Assembly: GCA_028689145.1 (NCBI GenBank)
Contig: JAQTWT010000002.1
Location: 124,001 to 188,000, forward strand
DNA from: Gallionella sp.
Lineage (GTDB): Bacteria; Pseudomonadota; Gammaproteobacteria; Burkholderiales; Gallionellaceae
Direction: 5' to 3'
DNA length: 64,000 nucleotides
How positions within the stretch are numbered: position 1 is the stretch's first letter; every line of letters starts with the position of its first letter. A program made the position numbers and the translations under genes. Of this stretch, positions 20,828 through 30,188 are shown piece by piece. The notes beneath the pieces were generated by a model. It worked only from the letters and a program-made list of their open reading frames with translations. It was not told the origin of the DNA and ran no database searches.

Positions 20828-21060
20828 GGGAGTGTCCTGAATTTTGTGTAAACGGAATTTCTCTCCTGCCACGGCATCTGTTTTTCGAATTGGTTAGTAA
20901 ACCGGTTTAGTGCAGTTTTCTAGTCCCTGGTCAGCATCGTCCATTTTTTGCTGATGTTGTTCAGCGCCAGATAAAACAATTCCAGTAGCGTCTCATTGCT
21001 GGGGACGAGCCACGGTTCATCAGTTTGGTCACCACCTGTAACCAGAACCTGGCTCTTTCG
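20828..21060 (-). pseudogene. Decayed C-terminal end of an IS256-family transposase with its IS terminus
   Basis: On the minus strand, translating with one frameshift near 21000 and one in-frame stop (TAG where the family has Trp) gives a recognisable IS256-type C-terminus: VTKLMNRGSS, then SNETLLELFYLALNNISKKW, then KTALNRFTNQFEKQMP. Downstream, at about 20828-20853, the sequence reads like the terminal inverted repeat that normally follows this gene (minus strand ...ACACAAAATTCAGGACACTC). Everything upstream of about 21060 is lost or unrecognisable. It explains most of the gene-free 20740-21240 stretch. Confidence 0.7.
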
Positions 21061-21240
21061 GTCTGGGCGATCCATATGCTCAGCACTCCTTTTTGGGGTT
21101 AATGGGTTATTGGTGGTAAAAACGGCTTTGCTTTCCGTATTACCCTATCTGTGGCATTCTTCGCATCTCAAATGTACCTATAACAATTATTCCTGTTGAC
21201 CAGATTGGCAACTTGGGACGACAGTCGGGAGACGGCGGCA

Positions 21241-22491
21241 ATGAAGTGTGTAGATGATTTTCGTCTGCGTTTAGGCAAGCGTGAGCTGGTGCCCATCATG
21301 ATCGGCGGAATGGGCGTGGATATTTCGACCGCCAAACTGGCGCTGGAAATCGCGCGGCTGGGCGGAGTCGGACATATTTCTGATGCGATGCTGCCCACCG
21401 TTACCGATCGCCTGTACAAGACCCGTTTCGTCAAAGACAAGCTCCAGCAGTACAAGTACAACGTCGCCAATTCGGATAAATCCAAAGTGCAGTTCGATCT
21501 CGGCCAACTCGCAGAGGCGACCCGTTTGCACGTCAGCCACACCATGCAGGCCAAGCGCGGCGACGGGATGATTTTCATGAACTGCATGGAAAAACTCACC
21601 ATGAATGCGCCGCGCGAAACCTTGCGCGTCCGCCTGCGCGTTGCGCTGGACGAGGGTATCGACGGCATCACGCTGGCGGCCGGGCTGCATCTCGGCTCGT
21701 TCGCGCTGATCGAAGACCATCCGCGTTTCCGCGATGCACAACTGGGCATCATCGTTTCCTCGCTGCGCGCGCTGCAATTATTTCTGCGCAAGAACGCCAA
21801 AATGGGCCGCCTGCCCGATTTTATCGTGGTGGAAGGGCCGCTGGCGGGCGGTCATCTCGGCTTCGGCATGGATTGGGCGCAGTATGATTTGCGCACCATC
21901 ACCGCCGAGATTCAGCAATATCTTCAGGCCGAAAAACTGGACATCCCGGTGATCCCGGCGGGCGGTATCTTTACCGGCAGCGACGCAACGGACTTTCTGG
22001 AAAACGGCTGCGCGGCAGTGCAGGTGGCGACACGCTTCACCGTGGCCAAAGAATGCGGTATCCCGGAAAATGTGCAGCAGGAATATTTCAAGGCCAGCGA
22101 AAGCGACATCGAAGTGAATATGCTATCGCCGACCGGCTACCCGATGCGCATGCTGAAAAACTGCCCGGCGATCGGCTCGGGCATCCGCCCCAACTGCGAA
22201 GCATTCGGCTACGTGCTGGATGCTAACGGCAACTGCTCGTACATCGACGCGTACAACCGCGAAGTGGCAGCAAATGCCGGAGCCAAAAAACTTTCCGTCA
22301 AAGACAAGATTTGCCTGTGCACCCACATGCGCAACTACGACTGCTGGACGTGCGGCCATTACACCTACCGCCTCAAGGACACCACCCACCGCAACGCGGA
22401 CGGCAGTTATCAGATTCTGACCGCCGAGCAAATCTTCCACGACTACCAGTTCAGCACCGACAACAAGATCGCGCTGCCAGCGAGGGTGTAG
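21241..22491 (+). CDS. NPD / nitronate monooxygenase-family flavoprotein
   Basis: A 416-residue TIM-barrel FMN enzyme of the 2-nitropropane dioxygenase-like family. The N-terminus has the family opening PIMIGGMGVDISTAKLALE; the FMN phosphate region shows VVEGPLAGGHLGF and IPVIPAGGIFTGSDA with VQVATRF. A Cys-rich C-terminal segment (KDKICLCTHMRNYDCWTCGH) is additional to the basic barrel and could bind metal. I chose ATG 21241 (GGGAG upstream) over the in-frame TTG at 21196. The substrate cannot be assigned; family members act on nitronates or as enoyl reductases. Confidence 0.8.
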   Translation: MKCVDDFRLRLGKRELVPIMIGGMGVDISTAKLALEIARLGGVGHISDAMLPTVTDRLYKTRFVKDKLQQYKYNVANSDKSKVQFDLGQLAEATRLHVSHTMQAKRGDGMIFMNCMEKLTMNAPRETLRVRLRVALDEGIDGITLAAGLHLGSFALIEDHPRFRDAQLGIIVSSLRALQLFLRKNAKMGRLPDFIVVEGPLAGGHLGFGMDWAQYDLRTITAEIQQYLQAEKLDIPVIPAGGIFTGSDATDFLENGCAAVQVATRFTVAKECGIPENVQQEYFKASESDIEVNMLSPTGYPMRMLKNCPAIGSGIRPNCEAFGYVLDANGNCSYIDAYNREVAANAGAKKLSVKDKICLCTHMRNYDCWTCGHYTYRLKDTTHRNADGSYQILTAEQIFHDYQFSTDNKIALPARV

Positions 22492-22535
22492 AGAGCCCCT
22501 CGCAACCTCTGACATATTGGTTCGGGCGGCGCTTG

Positions 22536-22562
22536 AACAATTCGAGCACGCCCCCTTTGATT
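22536..22562 (-). repeat. Inverted partial copy of the cassette-flanking repeat
   Basis: 27 bp that match, on the minus strand, the first part of the repeat at 22983 (25 of 27 positions by eye). With the copy at 22983 it brackets the small membrane-protein gene as an inverted pair. Confidence 0.7.
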
Positions 22563-22600
22563 ACGCAGCATCCGCGCAACCTTTAGCTGCAAAGGAAAAA

Positions 22601-22972
22601 ATGAGCAATCATCGTGAATCTGTGGATGGAGGTCTCGGTCTTGAACACGAGAAAAATCGTCAACGAGTCGTATTGGAATCGGCAGCAAAATTCCGATTTT
22701 TCTTCGTTGGGCTAGTGTTTGCCATTCTTTCTTTCGCGATACAATTTCCCATTAAGAGCGAGGAGTTTTATCTCAAGCTCACCGAGACAAGCTCGTGGGC
22801 GCTAATTGCCACAACAGGCCTGCTTTCTCTTGCAGACATTGGAGGGTTCTCTCTTTCTTTAGAGCCTAATTCAAGCCTCACAAAGCTAGCTCGTGGCGTC
22901 ATGTGGGTTTGCTTTCTATTTGGTGTAGTCTTGCTGCTCGCATCAAAGATATGTGCATCTTTCGGCAGTTAA
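22601..22972 (+). CDS. Small hypothetical membrane protein
   Basis: A 123-residue protein starting at ATG 22601 with AAAGGA upstream. It has an acidic/basic N-terminal stretch, then two or three hydrophobic segments (FRFFFVGLVFAILSFAI, WALIATTGLLSLADIGGF, VMWVCFLFGVVLLLASKI). No family is recognised. It is bracketed by inverted copies of a repeat that also flanks the neighbouring toxin-antitoxin pair, so it may have arrived as a unit. AT content looks higher than in the NPD gene just upstream. Confidence 0.55.
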   Translation: MSNHRESVDGGLGLEHEKNRQRVVLESAAKFRFFFVGLVFAILSFAIQFPIKSEEFYLKLTETSSWALIATTGLLSLADIGGFSLSLEPNSSLTKLARGVMWVCFLFGVVLLLASKICASFGS

Positions 22973-22982
22973 TTGCAGTTCG

Positions 22983-23029
22983 AATTAAAGGGGGCGTGTT
23001 CGAATTGTTTTTCCAAGCCCGGATGGGTT
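22983..23029 (+). repeat. Direct repeat copy 1 flanking the ParDE-like module
   Basis: A 47-bp sequence repeated at 23650-23695 with one substitution and one single-base indel. It starts AATTAAAGGGGGCGTGTTCG and ends GCCCGGATGGGTT. It lies just past the stop of the small membrane gene and 45 bp beyond the stop of the ParE-like gene. Confidence 0.85.
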
Positions 23030-23074
23030 AAGGGAAACCTCAGGGACAGACCACGGTTAATTAAATGAACTGGC

Positions 23075-23380
23075 TCATGGCTTTCTTATGGGGCGCGATT
23101 GTTTGTTTTTGCGCGATTGATGCGCAACGGTCAGCACGATCACTTTCGTAGGTGTCAGCTTGTAGATGATCGAATAGGGAAATGTTGAGAGTACGAGTTT
23201 GCGTGTCCCCGCCCTCGTCCAAGGTTTGCCCATCAGGGGAAAGTCTAACAGTCCGTCCGCCGAGTCGGTTATGTATTCGATTACCCGTAACGCTGCTGAT
23301 GGATTTTCTTGCCCGATAAAGGCTTTGATGGTTTTTAAGTTTAAGGTTGCGCGGGTGGCATACTCAACGCTTCTTAACAT
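23075..23380 (-). CDS. ParE/RelE-superfamily toxin
   Basis: A 101-residue toxin-like protein with the fold signature of ParE: N-terminal helical hairpin (VEYATRATLNLKTIKAFIGQ), FPLMGKPW..GTRKLVLSTFPYSIIYKL strand region and VIVLTVAHQSR strand with the usual His-x-x-Arg end. ParE proteins poison DNA gyrase and RelE relatives cut mRNA; which applies is not clear. It follows its antitoxin with a 17-bp overlap on the minus strand, the standard layout. Confidence 0.85.
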   Translation of the reverse strand: MLRSVEYATRATLNLKTIKAFIGQENPSAALRVIEYITDSADGLLDFPLMGKPWTRAGTRKLVLSTFPYSIIYKLTPTKVIVLTVAHQSRKNKQSRPIRKP

Positions 23381-23600
23381 TTTTTACGCCCAGCATTTTT
23401 TTTACTTCATCGGCTGAGTGAACTCGCCCGGTATCCGCGTCCGCCAGTCCCGCATCAACTTCTGCAAGCAACCATTCTTCATAATCCAGACGATCTTTAA
23501 CGGCTTGCTTGACGATTGAGGTAGGTGTTGCGCGTGTGCCAGCGGTGAATTTGTTCAGTCTGTTGAGCAGGGATTGTGGAAGTTCAATTGCATGGTTCAT
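23364..23600 (-). CDS. ParD/RHH-type antitoxin
   Basis: A 78-residue antitoxin. The N-terminal part (MNHAIELPQSLLNRLNKFTA, then TPTSIVKQAVKDRLDYEEW) fits a ribbon-helix-helix DNA-binding domain, and the C-terminal acidic helix (VDAGLADADTGRVHSADEV) would wrap the toxin. First gene of the pair; RHH antitoxins usually repress their own promoter. Confidence 0.8.
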   Translation of the reverse strand: MNHAIELPQSLLNRLNKFTAGTRATPTSIVKQAVKDRLDYEEWLLAEVDAGLADADTGRVHSADEVKKMLGVKNVKKR

Positions 23601-23649
23601 GGTGTGCCCTCCAAAGTTTTATTGCTTGTCTCAAATTTTACACGAAAGC

Positions 23650-23695
23650 AATTAAAGGGGGCGTGTTCGAATTATTTTTCAAGCCCGGATGGGTT
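23650..23695 (+). repeat. Direct repeat copy 2 flanking the ParDE-like module
   Basis: A 46-bp near-identical copy of 22983-23029 in the same orientation, 667 bp away. It stops 8 bp before the end of the orphan antitoxin gene at 23704, where that gene's toxin partner would be expected. Confidence 0.85.
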
Positions 23696-23703
23696 GCGCA
23701 GCT

Positions 23704-23943
23704 TCATGTGCGCGGATCGGTGTGGCGAGCGAAGAACGCCTCCATCTCCTCGTCGGTCGCAAACTCGCCGCGTTGTGCTTGCGCCAGCCCTTCATGGATG
23801 CGCCCGATGATGTGGCGTTGCTGCGCAAGGTACAGCGCCACCGCCTCGTTGGCCAGTTCGCTTTCATCGCGCTGCGTTTCTGCCGCCAGATGGTCGAGCT
23901 GAATTTTTAATTCCGGCCGGATTTCAAGGGTGGTCGCGCTCAT
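23704..23943 (-). CDS. Orphan RHH-type antitoxin
   Basis: A 79-residue protein with a CopG/RHH-like start (SATTLEIRPELKIQLDHLAA), helix SELANEAVALYLAQQ and an acidic C-terminal helix ending EEMEAFFARH, the pattern of ParD/RelB-type antitoxins. No toxin gene follows; the downstream position is occupied by the direct repeat at 23650. It appears to have lost its partner, or to act on the neighbouring ParE-like toxin, which is unproven. Confidence 0.7.
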   Translation of the reverse strand: MSATTLEIRPELKIQLDHLAAETQRDESELANEAVALYLAQQRHIIGRIHEGLAQAQRGEFATDEEMEAFFARHTDPRT

Positions 23944-24039
23944 GGCATGCTCCGAATATTTTTGCGATAAGCGATGTTACACCAAACAACTTTGTCCGAA
24001 TGCCCCATAAACCCCCGTGATGATAGAATTTCAGCGTGC

Positions 24040-24083
24040 GTAGGGTGCATTCCATGCACCATGGTGCGCACAGCGCACCCTAC
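24040..24083. repeat. GTAGGGTGC palindromic (REP-like) element
   Basis: An imperfect 44-bp palindrome beginning GTAGGGTGC and ending GCACCCTAC. It is one of several GTAG-bounded palindromes in this window. A half-element (TGTAGG ... CCTTACC) follows at about 24112-24152. Confidence 0.75.
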
Positions 24084-24182
24084 TGGATGCGTGGAATTAA
24101 AGGCGCGATAGTGTAGGTATTGCTGCGCTCCACCTCTCCCAATCTGCCTTACCTTGCTGTTGTTTATAAGCTACACTGATCC

Positions 24183-24266
24183 ATGATCGAAATGCGCTGG
24201 TATCGTCAGGCCGACATCGTGCGTGCCAAGACATATTGGGCGGACTGGAAACGGAGGAATTCATGA
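24183..24266 (+). pseudogene. Stub of a HigB/HI1419-type toxin
   Basis: A 27-codon frame, MIEMRWY then RQADIVRAKTYWADWKRR, whose second part resembles the C-terminal end of upstream (HI1419-like) RelE-superfamily toxins, where a Q-x-x-DI-xxA helix ends the protein. Its MIE start also looks like the usual toxin N-terminus, so an internal deletion may have joined the two ends. It overlaps the antitoxin start by 4 bp (ATGA), as an intact toxin would. The family match is by eye only. Confidence 0.5.
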
Positions 24267-24595
24267 AAAAAGTGTTGCGTGGTTCGGTGTCGCACACCGA
24301 AGAAACCATCAAGGAGTTGCGCGCCGACCGGCAGTTTGCCGTCGAGTATCTGAAGGCGGCGCTGGAGGAGTTGGATGATCCCGACAACCGTGCGGCGGGA
24401 CTTTTGGCTTTGCGTGATGTGGCCGAGGCATACGGCGGCTTGGGGGCGGTTGCAGCTCAGGCAGGTATCAGCCGCGAAGCGCTTTACCGTTCGTTGTCGC
24501 CGAAGGGCAATCCGACCTTGAAGACGCTGCTGGCGGTGTTGAAGACTGTGGGGATGCGCCTCTCGGTCGAGCCGGAAAATCACGCTCACGCTTAG
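24263..24595 (+). CDS. HI1420-type (HigA-like) antitoxin, HTH
   Basis: A 110-residue addiction-module antidote protein. The start ATG at 24263 has a strong GGAGG site. The N-terminal region (RGSVSHTEETIKELRADRQF) and the long motif AEAYGGLGAVAAQAGISREA followed by LYRSLSPKGNPTLKTLLAVL form the helix-turn-helix typical of the family that sits downstream of HI1419-like toxins. Here the toxin is only a stub, so this antitoxin is effectively an orphan. Confidence 0.8.
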   Translation: MKKVLRGSVSHTEETIKELRADRQFAVEYLKAALEELDDPDNRAAGLLALRDVAEAYGGLGAVAAQAGISREALYRSLSPKGNPTLKTLLAVLKTVGMRLSVEPENHAHA

Positions 24596-24605
24596 TCCGA
24601 AGCTC

Positions 24606-24691
24606 GGTAGGATGGGTTAAACGTAGCGATACCCATCGTTGTCGATGTTGCTGGAATTTGTTGGGTATCGCTGTGCTCCACCCAACCTACC
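24606..24691. repeat. GTAGGATGGGTT palindromic (REP-like) element
   Basis: An 86-bp imperfect inverted repeat with arms starting GGTAGGATGGGTTAAACG and ending CACCCAACCTACC, with inner pairing GCGATACCCA / TGGGTATCGC. It lies between the antitoxin and the groES promoter and may also serve as a transcription stop or mRNA stabiliser. Confidence 0.8.
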
Positions 24692-24758
24692 AAATCTCGC
24701 CAAGTGATTAGGTGCTCCCTCTGTAACACCCTCCCGAACAAAATAAACTTCCTTCGCT

Positions 24759-24787
24759 CTTGAAATTAAGCGGTGCTGCCCCTATTA
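24759..24787 (+). promoter_or_regulatory. Sigma-32 (RpoH)-type heat-shock promoter of groESL
   Basis: CTTGAAA at 24759-24765, a 13-bp spacer, then CCCCTATTA at 24779-24787. This fits the RpoH consensus (CTTGAAA, 11-16 bp, CCCCATNTA) closely. It abuts the CIRCE operator, so transcription would start inside or just before the operator. Confidence 0.8.
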
Positions 24788-24814
24788 TTAGCAGTCGCAG
24801 GCGGGGAGTGCTAA
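24788..24814 (+). promoter_or_regulatory. CIRCE operator (HrcA binding site)
   Basis: TTAGCAGTC at 24788-24796, nine bases, then GAGTGCTAA at 24806-24814. The CIRCE consensus is TTAGCACTC-N9-GAGTGCTAA; only one base differs. HrcA bound here would block the adjoining promoter when GroE is free. Confidence 0.92.
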
Positions 24815-24873
24815 ACAGTTTCCGGCATTTCGCCTTCGCTTTTAATTAACCAATTGATTTAGGAGTGAAAGAT

Positions 24874-25164
24874 ATGAAGATTCGTCCTTTGAATGATCGC
24901 GTTATCGTCAAGCGTATGGAAGAAGAGCGCAAAACCGCTTCCGGCATTGTGATTCCCGATGCGGCCACCGAAAAGCCGGATCAGGGCGAAATCATCGCCG
25001 TGGGCAAAGGCAAGACCGGCGACGACGGCAAGCTGCAGGCAATGACTGTCAAAGTCGGCGACCGCGTGTTGTTCGGTAAATATTCAGGTCAGGCGTTCAA
25101 GATGGACGGGCAGGAATATTTGACCATGCGCGAAGATGACATCATCGGCATCGTCGAAGCCTAA
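24874..25164 (+). CDS. groES: Co-chaperonin GroES
   Basis: A 96-residue heptameric lid for GroEL. It starts at ATG 24874 ([20 protein letters not shown]); an upstream in-frame GTG is part of the ribosome-site region (AGGAG). The mobile loop ([15 protein letters not shown]) and roof region are standard. First gene of groESL, with the promoter and operator described immediately upstream. Confidence 0.98.
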   Translation: MKIRPLNDRVIVKRMEEERKTASGIVIPDAATEKPDQGEIIAVGKGKTGDDGKLQAMTVKVGDRVLFGKYSGQAFKMDGQEYLTMREDDIIGIVEA

Positions 25165-25197
25165 ACAGCTACCCGGAATATTTGAAAGCACTTTTAA

Positions 25198-26859
<1,662 letters not shown>

Positions 26860-26917
26860 TTCCCCCTCAACAACACTTCCCCGATGCAACGGGGAAATGT
26901 CGGGAAGGTGATGCAAA

Positions 26918-26941
26918 CAAACCCCGCTTCGGCGGGGTTTG
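26918..26941 (+). terminator. Rho-independent terminator of groESL
   Basis: A 10-bp perfect stem (CAAACCCCGC / GCGGGGTTTG) with a stable TTCG loop, 58 bp after groEL. The T-run is short (GTTTGTC), so some read-through is possible. Confidence 0.85.
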
Positions 26942-27020
26942 TCATTTGGCGCGTTATCGGTATAATGCGCGGCTTCGCGAGTTGGCCGGTTTGTATGGTC
27001 GATAGCGGAATGCAGAAAAT

Positions 27021-27096
27021 GGCCTGGTAGCTCAGTCGGTAGAGCAGAGGATTGAAAATCCTTGTGTCGGTGGTTCGATTCCGCCCCGGGCCACCA
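27021..27096 (+). tRNA. tRNA-Phe (anticodon GAA)
   Basis: A 76-nt cloverleaf: acceptor GGCCTGG pairs with CCGGGCC (one G-U), D arm GCTC...GAGC, anticodon stem around TTGAAAA giving GAA, T arm GGTGG-TTCGATT-CCGCC, and an encoded CCA end. Closely resembles the E. coli tRNA-Phe. Confidence 0.97.
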
Positions 27097-27155
27097 GATT
27101 TGGCGTGCGGTGCACGCAAAATAAAACAGGGGTCACCCTCGTTTTAGTTAATTAA

Positions 27156-27180
27156 AAATGCCCGATCCGTTCGGGCATTT
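27156..27180 (+). terminator. Rho-independent terminator after tRNA-Phe
   Basis: A 10-bp perfect stem (AAATGCCCGA / TCGGGCATTT) with a 5-nt loop and a following GTTTTT, between the tRNA and prfC. Confidence 0.88.
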
Positions 27181-27204
27181 GTTTTTCACGGCGCATAAAT
27201 ATTC

Positions 27205-28854
27205 ATGAGCAATTTGACTGGTGACGATTCGACAGCGATTTCAGAGACGGCGGCAGCCGGTTCTGAGGGGATCGTGCGCGAGGTTAAACGGCGCCGCACT
27301 TTTGCGATTATCTCTCACCCCGACGCGGGCAAGACCACGCTGACCGAGAAGCTGCTGCTGTTCGGCGGTGCGATCCAGATGGCGGGCACGGTGAAGGCGC
27401 GCAAGAGCAGCCGCCATGCGACTTCGGACTGGCTGGAGATCGAGAAGCAGCGCGGTATCTCGGTGGCCAGCTCGGTGATGCAGTTCACTTACGACGACTG
27501 CGTGATCAATCTGCTCGACACGCCGGGCCACCAGGATTTTTCCGAGGACACTTATCGCGTGCTGACCGCTGTGGATGCGGCGGTGATGGTGGTAGACGCG
27601 GCCAAGGGTGTCGAGGCGCAGACCATCAAGCTGCTCGAGGTGTGCCGCTTGCGCAACACGCCGATCATTACCTTCATCAACAAGATGGATCGCGAGGTGC
27701 GCGAACCGCTGGAAGTGCTGGACGAGATCGAATCGGTGCTGAAGATCAAATGCGCGCCGGTCACTTGGCCGATCGGCATGGGCAAGCGTTTTCAGGGTGT
27801 GTATCACCTGCTCAACGATGAGGTGTTGCGCTTCTCTCCGGGCGAAGCCAAGGCCGGGCAGGAAGTCGAAACCTTGCGCGGCGCACAAATCGAACAACTG
27901 GACAAACTGTGTCCGGGCGAAATGCAAACCATGCGCGACGAAACCGAACTGGTGATGGGTGCGGGCGCATCGTTCGATCTGCACGAATTCCTCAAAGGCC
28001 AGCAATCGCCGGTGTTCTTCGGTTCCGGCGTGAACAACTTCGGCGTGCGCGAAATTCTGCGCGCGCTGGTGGACTGGGCGCCGCCGCCGTTGCCGCGCGC
28101 CACCGATGTGCGCATGGTGCAGCCGACCGAAGCGGCTTTCACCGGTTTCGTGTTCAAGATTCAGGCCAATATGGACCCGAACCACCGCGACCGTATCGCA
28201 TTCCTGCGCGTGTGTTCAGGCCGTTACAGCTCGGGGATGAAGGTTAAACACCGCCGCACCGGCAAGGAAATGAAGCTGGCCAACGCGGTGACGTTCATGG
28301 CCAACGAACGCACGCGCATGGACGAGGCGTACGCGGGCGACATCATCGGGGTACACAACCACGGCCAGCTGCAGATCGGCGACGTGCTCACCGAAGGCGA
28401 AGCGCTGACCTTCAAGGGCATTCCTTACTTTGCGCCCGAGCTGTTCAGCCGCGCGCGGCTGCGCGATCCGATGAAGGCTAAACAACTACAAAAAGGCCTG
28501 CGCCAACTCGGCGAAGAAGGCGCAGTGCAGGTGTTCGAGCCGCTGGTGGATACCAACCCGCTGATCGGCGCGGTGGGGCAGTTGCAGTTCGAAGTGGTCG
28601 AGCATCGGCTGAAATCCGAATACGGCGTGGACGCGGTGTTCGAGCGTGCCGGCATCCATACCGCGCGCTGGGTGACCTGTGCCGACAAGGCGCACCTCGG
28701 TGAATTCGTCAAAGCCAATCAGGGGCGTCTGGCCAAAGATGTGGACGGCAACTACGCCTACCTCGCCGACACCGGCGTGAACCTGCGCCTCGCGCAGGAA
28801 CGCTGGCCGAAAGTGCAGTTTCATGCCACGCGCGAGCATGGTCAACAGCTGTAG
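27205..28854 (+). CDS. prfC: Peptide chain release factor 3
   Basis: A 549-residue translational GTPase that recycles RF1/RF2 from the ribosome after peptide release. G-motifs are G1 [14 protein letters not shown]3 [11 protein letters not shown] and G4 NKMDRE; the RF3-specific C-terminal domains follow ([20 protein letters not shown]). The N-terminus carries about 25 extra acidic/Ser-rich residues before the G domain compared with E. coli RF3. ATG at 27205 is the only good start. Confidence 0.96.
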   Translation: MSNLTGDDSTAISETAAAGSEGIVREVKRRRTFAIISHPDAGKTTLTEKLLLFGGAIQMAGTVKARKSSRHATSDWLEIEKQRGISVASSVMQFTYDDCVINLLDTPGHQDFSEDTYRVLTAVDAAVMVVDAAKGVEAQTIKLLEVCRLRNTPIITFINKMDREVREPLEVLDEIESVLKIKCAPVTWPIGMGKRFQGVYHLLNDEVLRFSPGEAKAGQEVETLRGAQIEQLDKLCPGEMQTMRDETELVMGAGASFDLHEFLKGQQSPVFFGSGVNNFGVREILRALVDWAPPPLPRATDVRMVQPTEAAFTGFVFKIQANMDPNHRDRIAFLRVCSGRYSSGMKVKHRRTGKEMKLANAVTFMANERTRMDEAYAGDIIGVHNHGQLQIGDVLTEGEALTFKGIPYFAPELFSRARLRDPMKAKQLQKGLRQLGEEGAVQVFEPLVDTNPLIGAVGQLQFEVVEHRLKSEYGVDAVFERAGIHTARWVTCADKAHLGEFVKANQGRLAKDVDGNYAYLADTGVNLRLAQERWPKVQFHATREHGQQL

Positions 28855-28935
28855 GATGTACTCCCGAGTGTCGCCAGAACAGAATCGTAAGGGGGTATTT
28901 GAAAGTGTTGGTCAATTTGCTAATCTGTGTAGTGC

Positions 28936-28994
28936 GTAGCGTGCGCTGTGCGCACGACAACACAACCCAAAATCGTGCGCACAGCGCACGCTAC
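28936..28994. repeat. Perfect GTAGCGTGCG palindrome (REP-like)
   Basis: Two perfect 22-bp arms (start GTAGCGTGCGCTGTG, end CACAGCGCACGCTAC) around a 15-nt loop, in the 250-bp gap between prfC and the ABC ATPase gene. A second, outer pair of arms (GAAAGTGTTGGT near 28901 and ACCAACACTTTA near 29005) encloses it. Confidence 0.9.
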
Positions 28995-29105
28995 CGATAG
29001 CATTACCAACACTTTAAAATGCACCCGAGTCGCAAGGCTTTTTGATGCTGGGCTGCATATTGAGTTATATTTAGCCTAATTCATAATCGCGACGACCATA
29101 GAATT

Positions 29106-30188
29106 TTGTCCAACACCATTCCCGATATAACGCTTTGCGCACGCAATTTGACGCGCGGCTTCGGCAACAAGCAAATCATCCATGACGTGTCGCTGGAACT
29201 GAAGCGCGGCGAGGTGCTGGGCTTGCTCGGACATAACGGCGCGGGCAAGACCACCACGCTGCAAATGCTGACCGGTTGTTTGTTGCCGGACAGCGGCGCG
29301 ATTGAAATTTGCGGCATTGATCTGGCGCGCCAACCGGTATCGGCCAAAACGCATATCGGCTATTTGCCGGAAACGCCGCCGTTGTACCGCGAGCTCAGCG
29401 TGAACGATTACCTGATCTTCGCCGCGCGGCTGCGCGGCATGCAGCCCGCTGCCGCGAACGAAGCTTTGGCGCAAACCATGCAGCGTTGCGGGCTGGAAGC
29501 AGTCGGCAAAAAAATCATCGGCACCCTGTCCAAAGGGTACCAGCAACGCGTCGGCATCGCGCAGGCGATTATTCACAGCCCCTCCGTGGTCGTGCTGGAC
29601 GAACCGACGGTCGGTCTCGATCCGACGCAGATCCGCGACATCCGCACCCTGATCCGCGAATTGGGCGATAGCAGCAGCGTGATTCTTTCCACGCATCTGC
29701 TCGGCGAAGTGGAAAGCGTGTGCGACCGCGTGGAAATCATGCAGGCCGGCAAGCTGATCTACAGCGACACCAGCGAGCGGATGCAGCAGTTCGGCTGCGT
29801 AGCAGGGTTTATCGTCAGCCTGCGCAATCCGCCGCCGCTGTCCGAGTTGGAAAATATCGCGGGCGTTTGCAATGTGGAGCAACTTTCCGCCAGGCAGTTC
29901 CGCGTAACGCATGTGCCGGACGAGAATCCAAGCGGCGCGTTGCTGGCGCTGGCGGCACAGCACGGCTGGCAACTTGAACAACTCACCCCGCTGCACGCCA
30001 CGCTGGAAGAAGTGTTCGTGAAGATCACCGACACCGAAAAAATGCGGGCGGATATGCAGGACAACCAAAAGCCCGTTCGCCCTGATCCTTCGACAAGCTC
30101 AGGACTGAAGGCTATGGTCGAAGGGTGTGTGCCGACAGAAACGGTGCATGCTTCGACAAGCTCAGCACGAACGGAGGAAAAACCATGA
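29106..30188 (+). CDS. ABC transporter ATP-binding protein (GldA-like)
   Basis: A 360-residue ABC ATPase for an ABC-2 type exporter. It has Walker A GHNGAGKTTT, signature LSKGYQQRVGIAQA, Walker B SVVVLDEPTVGLDP and the switch His in LSTHLLGEVE. The start appears to be TTG at 29106, since no in-frame ATG precedes the conserved DITLCARNLTRGFG region. The last about 38 codons (from about 30073) are encoded by dispersed-repeat sequence (two copies of CTTCGACAAGCTCAG) and do not resemble ABC ATPases. The stop overlaps the permease start (ATGA). Confidence 0.88.
   Translation: MSNTIPDITLCARNLTRGFGNKQIIHDVSLELKRGEVLGLLGHNGAGKTTTLQMLTGCLLPDSGAIEICGIDLARQPVSAKTHIGYLPETPPLYRELSVNDYLIFAARLRGMQPAAANEALAQTMQRCGLEAVGKKIIGTLSKGYQQRVGIAQAIIHSPSVVVLDEPTVGLDPTQIRDIRTLIRELGDSSSVILSTHLLGEVESVCDRVEIMQAGKLIYSDTSERMQQFGCVAGFIVSLRNPPPLSELENIAGVCNVEQLSARQFRVTHVPDENPSGALLALAAQHGWQLEQLTPLHATLEEVFVKITDTEKMRADMQDNQKPVRPDPSTSSGLKAMVEGCVPTETVHASTSSARTEEKP
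30073..30174. repeat. Dispersed repeat inside the ABC ATPase 3' end
   Basis: Two direct copies of CTTCGACAAGCTCAG (30088-30102 and 30151-30165) bounded by CCGTTCG (30073) and CGAACGG (30174) in inverted orientation. A related sequence (GCTTCGACGGGCTCAGGACA) occurs in the 32552 palindrome. It is translated as the C-terminal tail of the ATPase. Confidence 0.75.

Noticed and set aside
22983-23695. Repeats as integron attC sites
   Set aside because: I could not find the GTTRRRY and RYYYAAC core boxes or the expected folded structure, and no integrase is present.
27241-28185. 314-codon minus-strand frame opposite prfC
   Set aside because: His/Arg-rich antisense translation of a high-GC gene, no domain or start signal.
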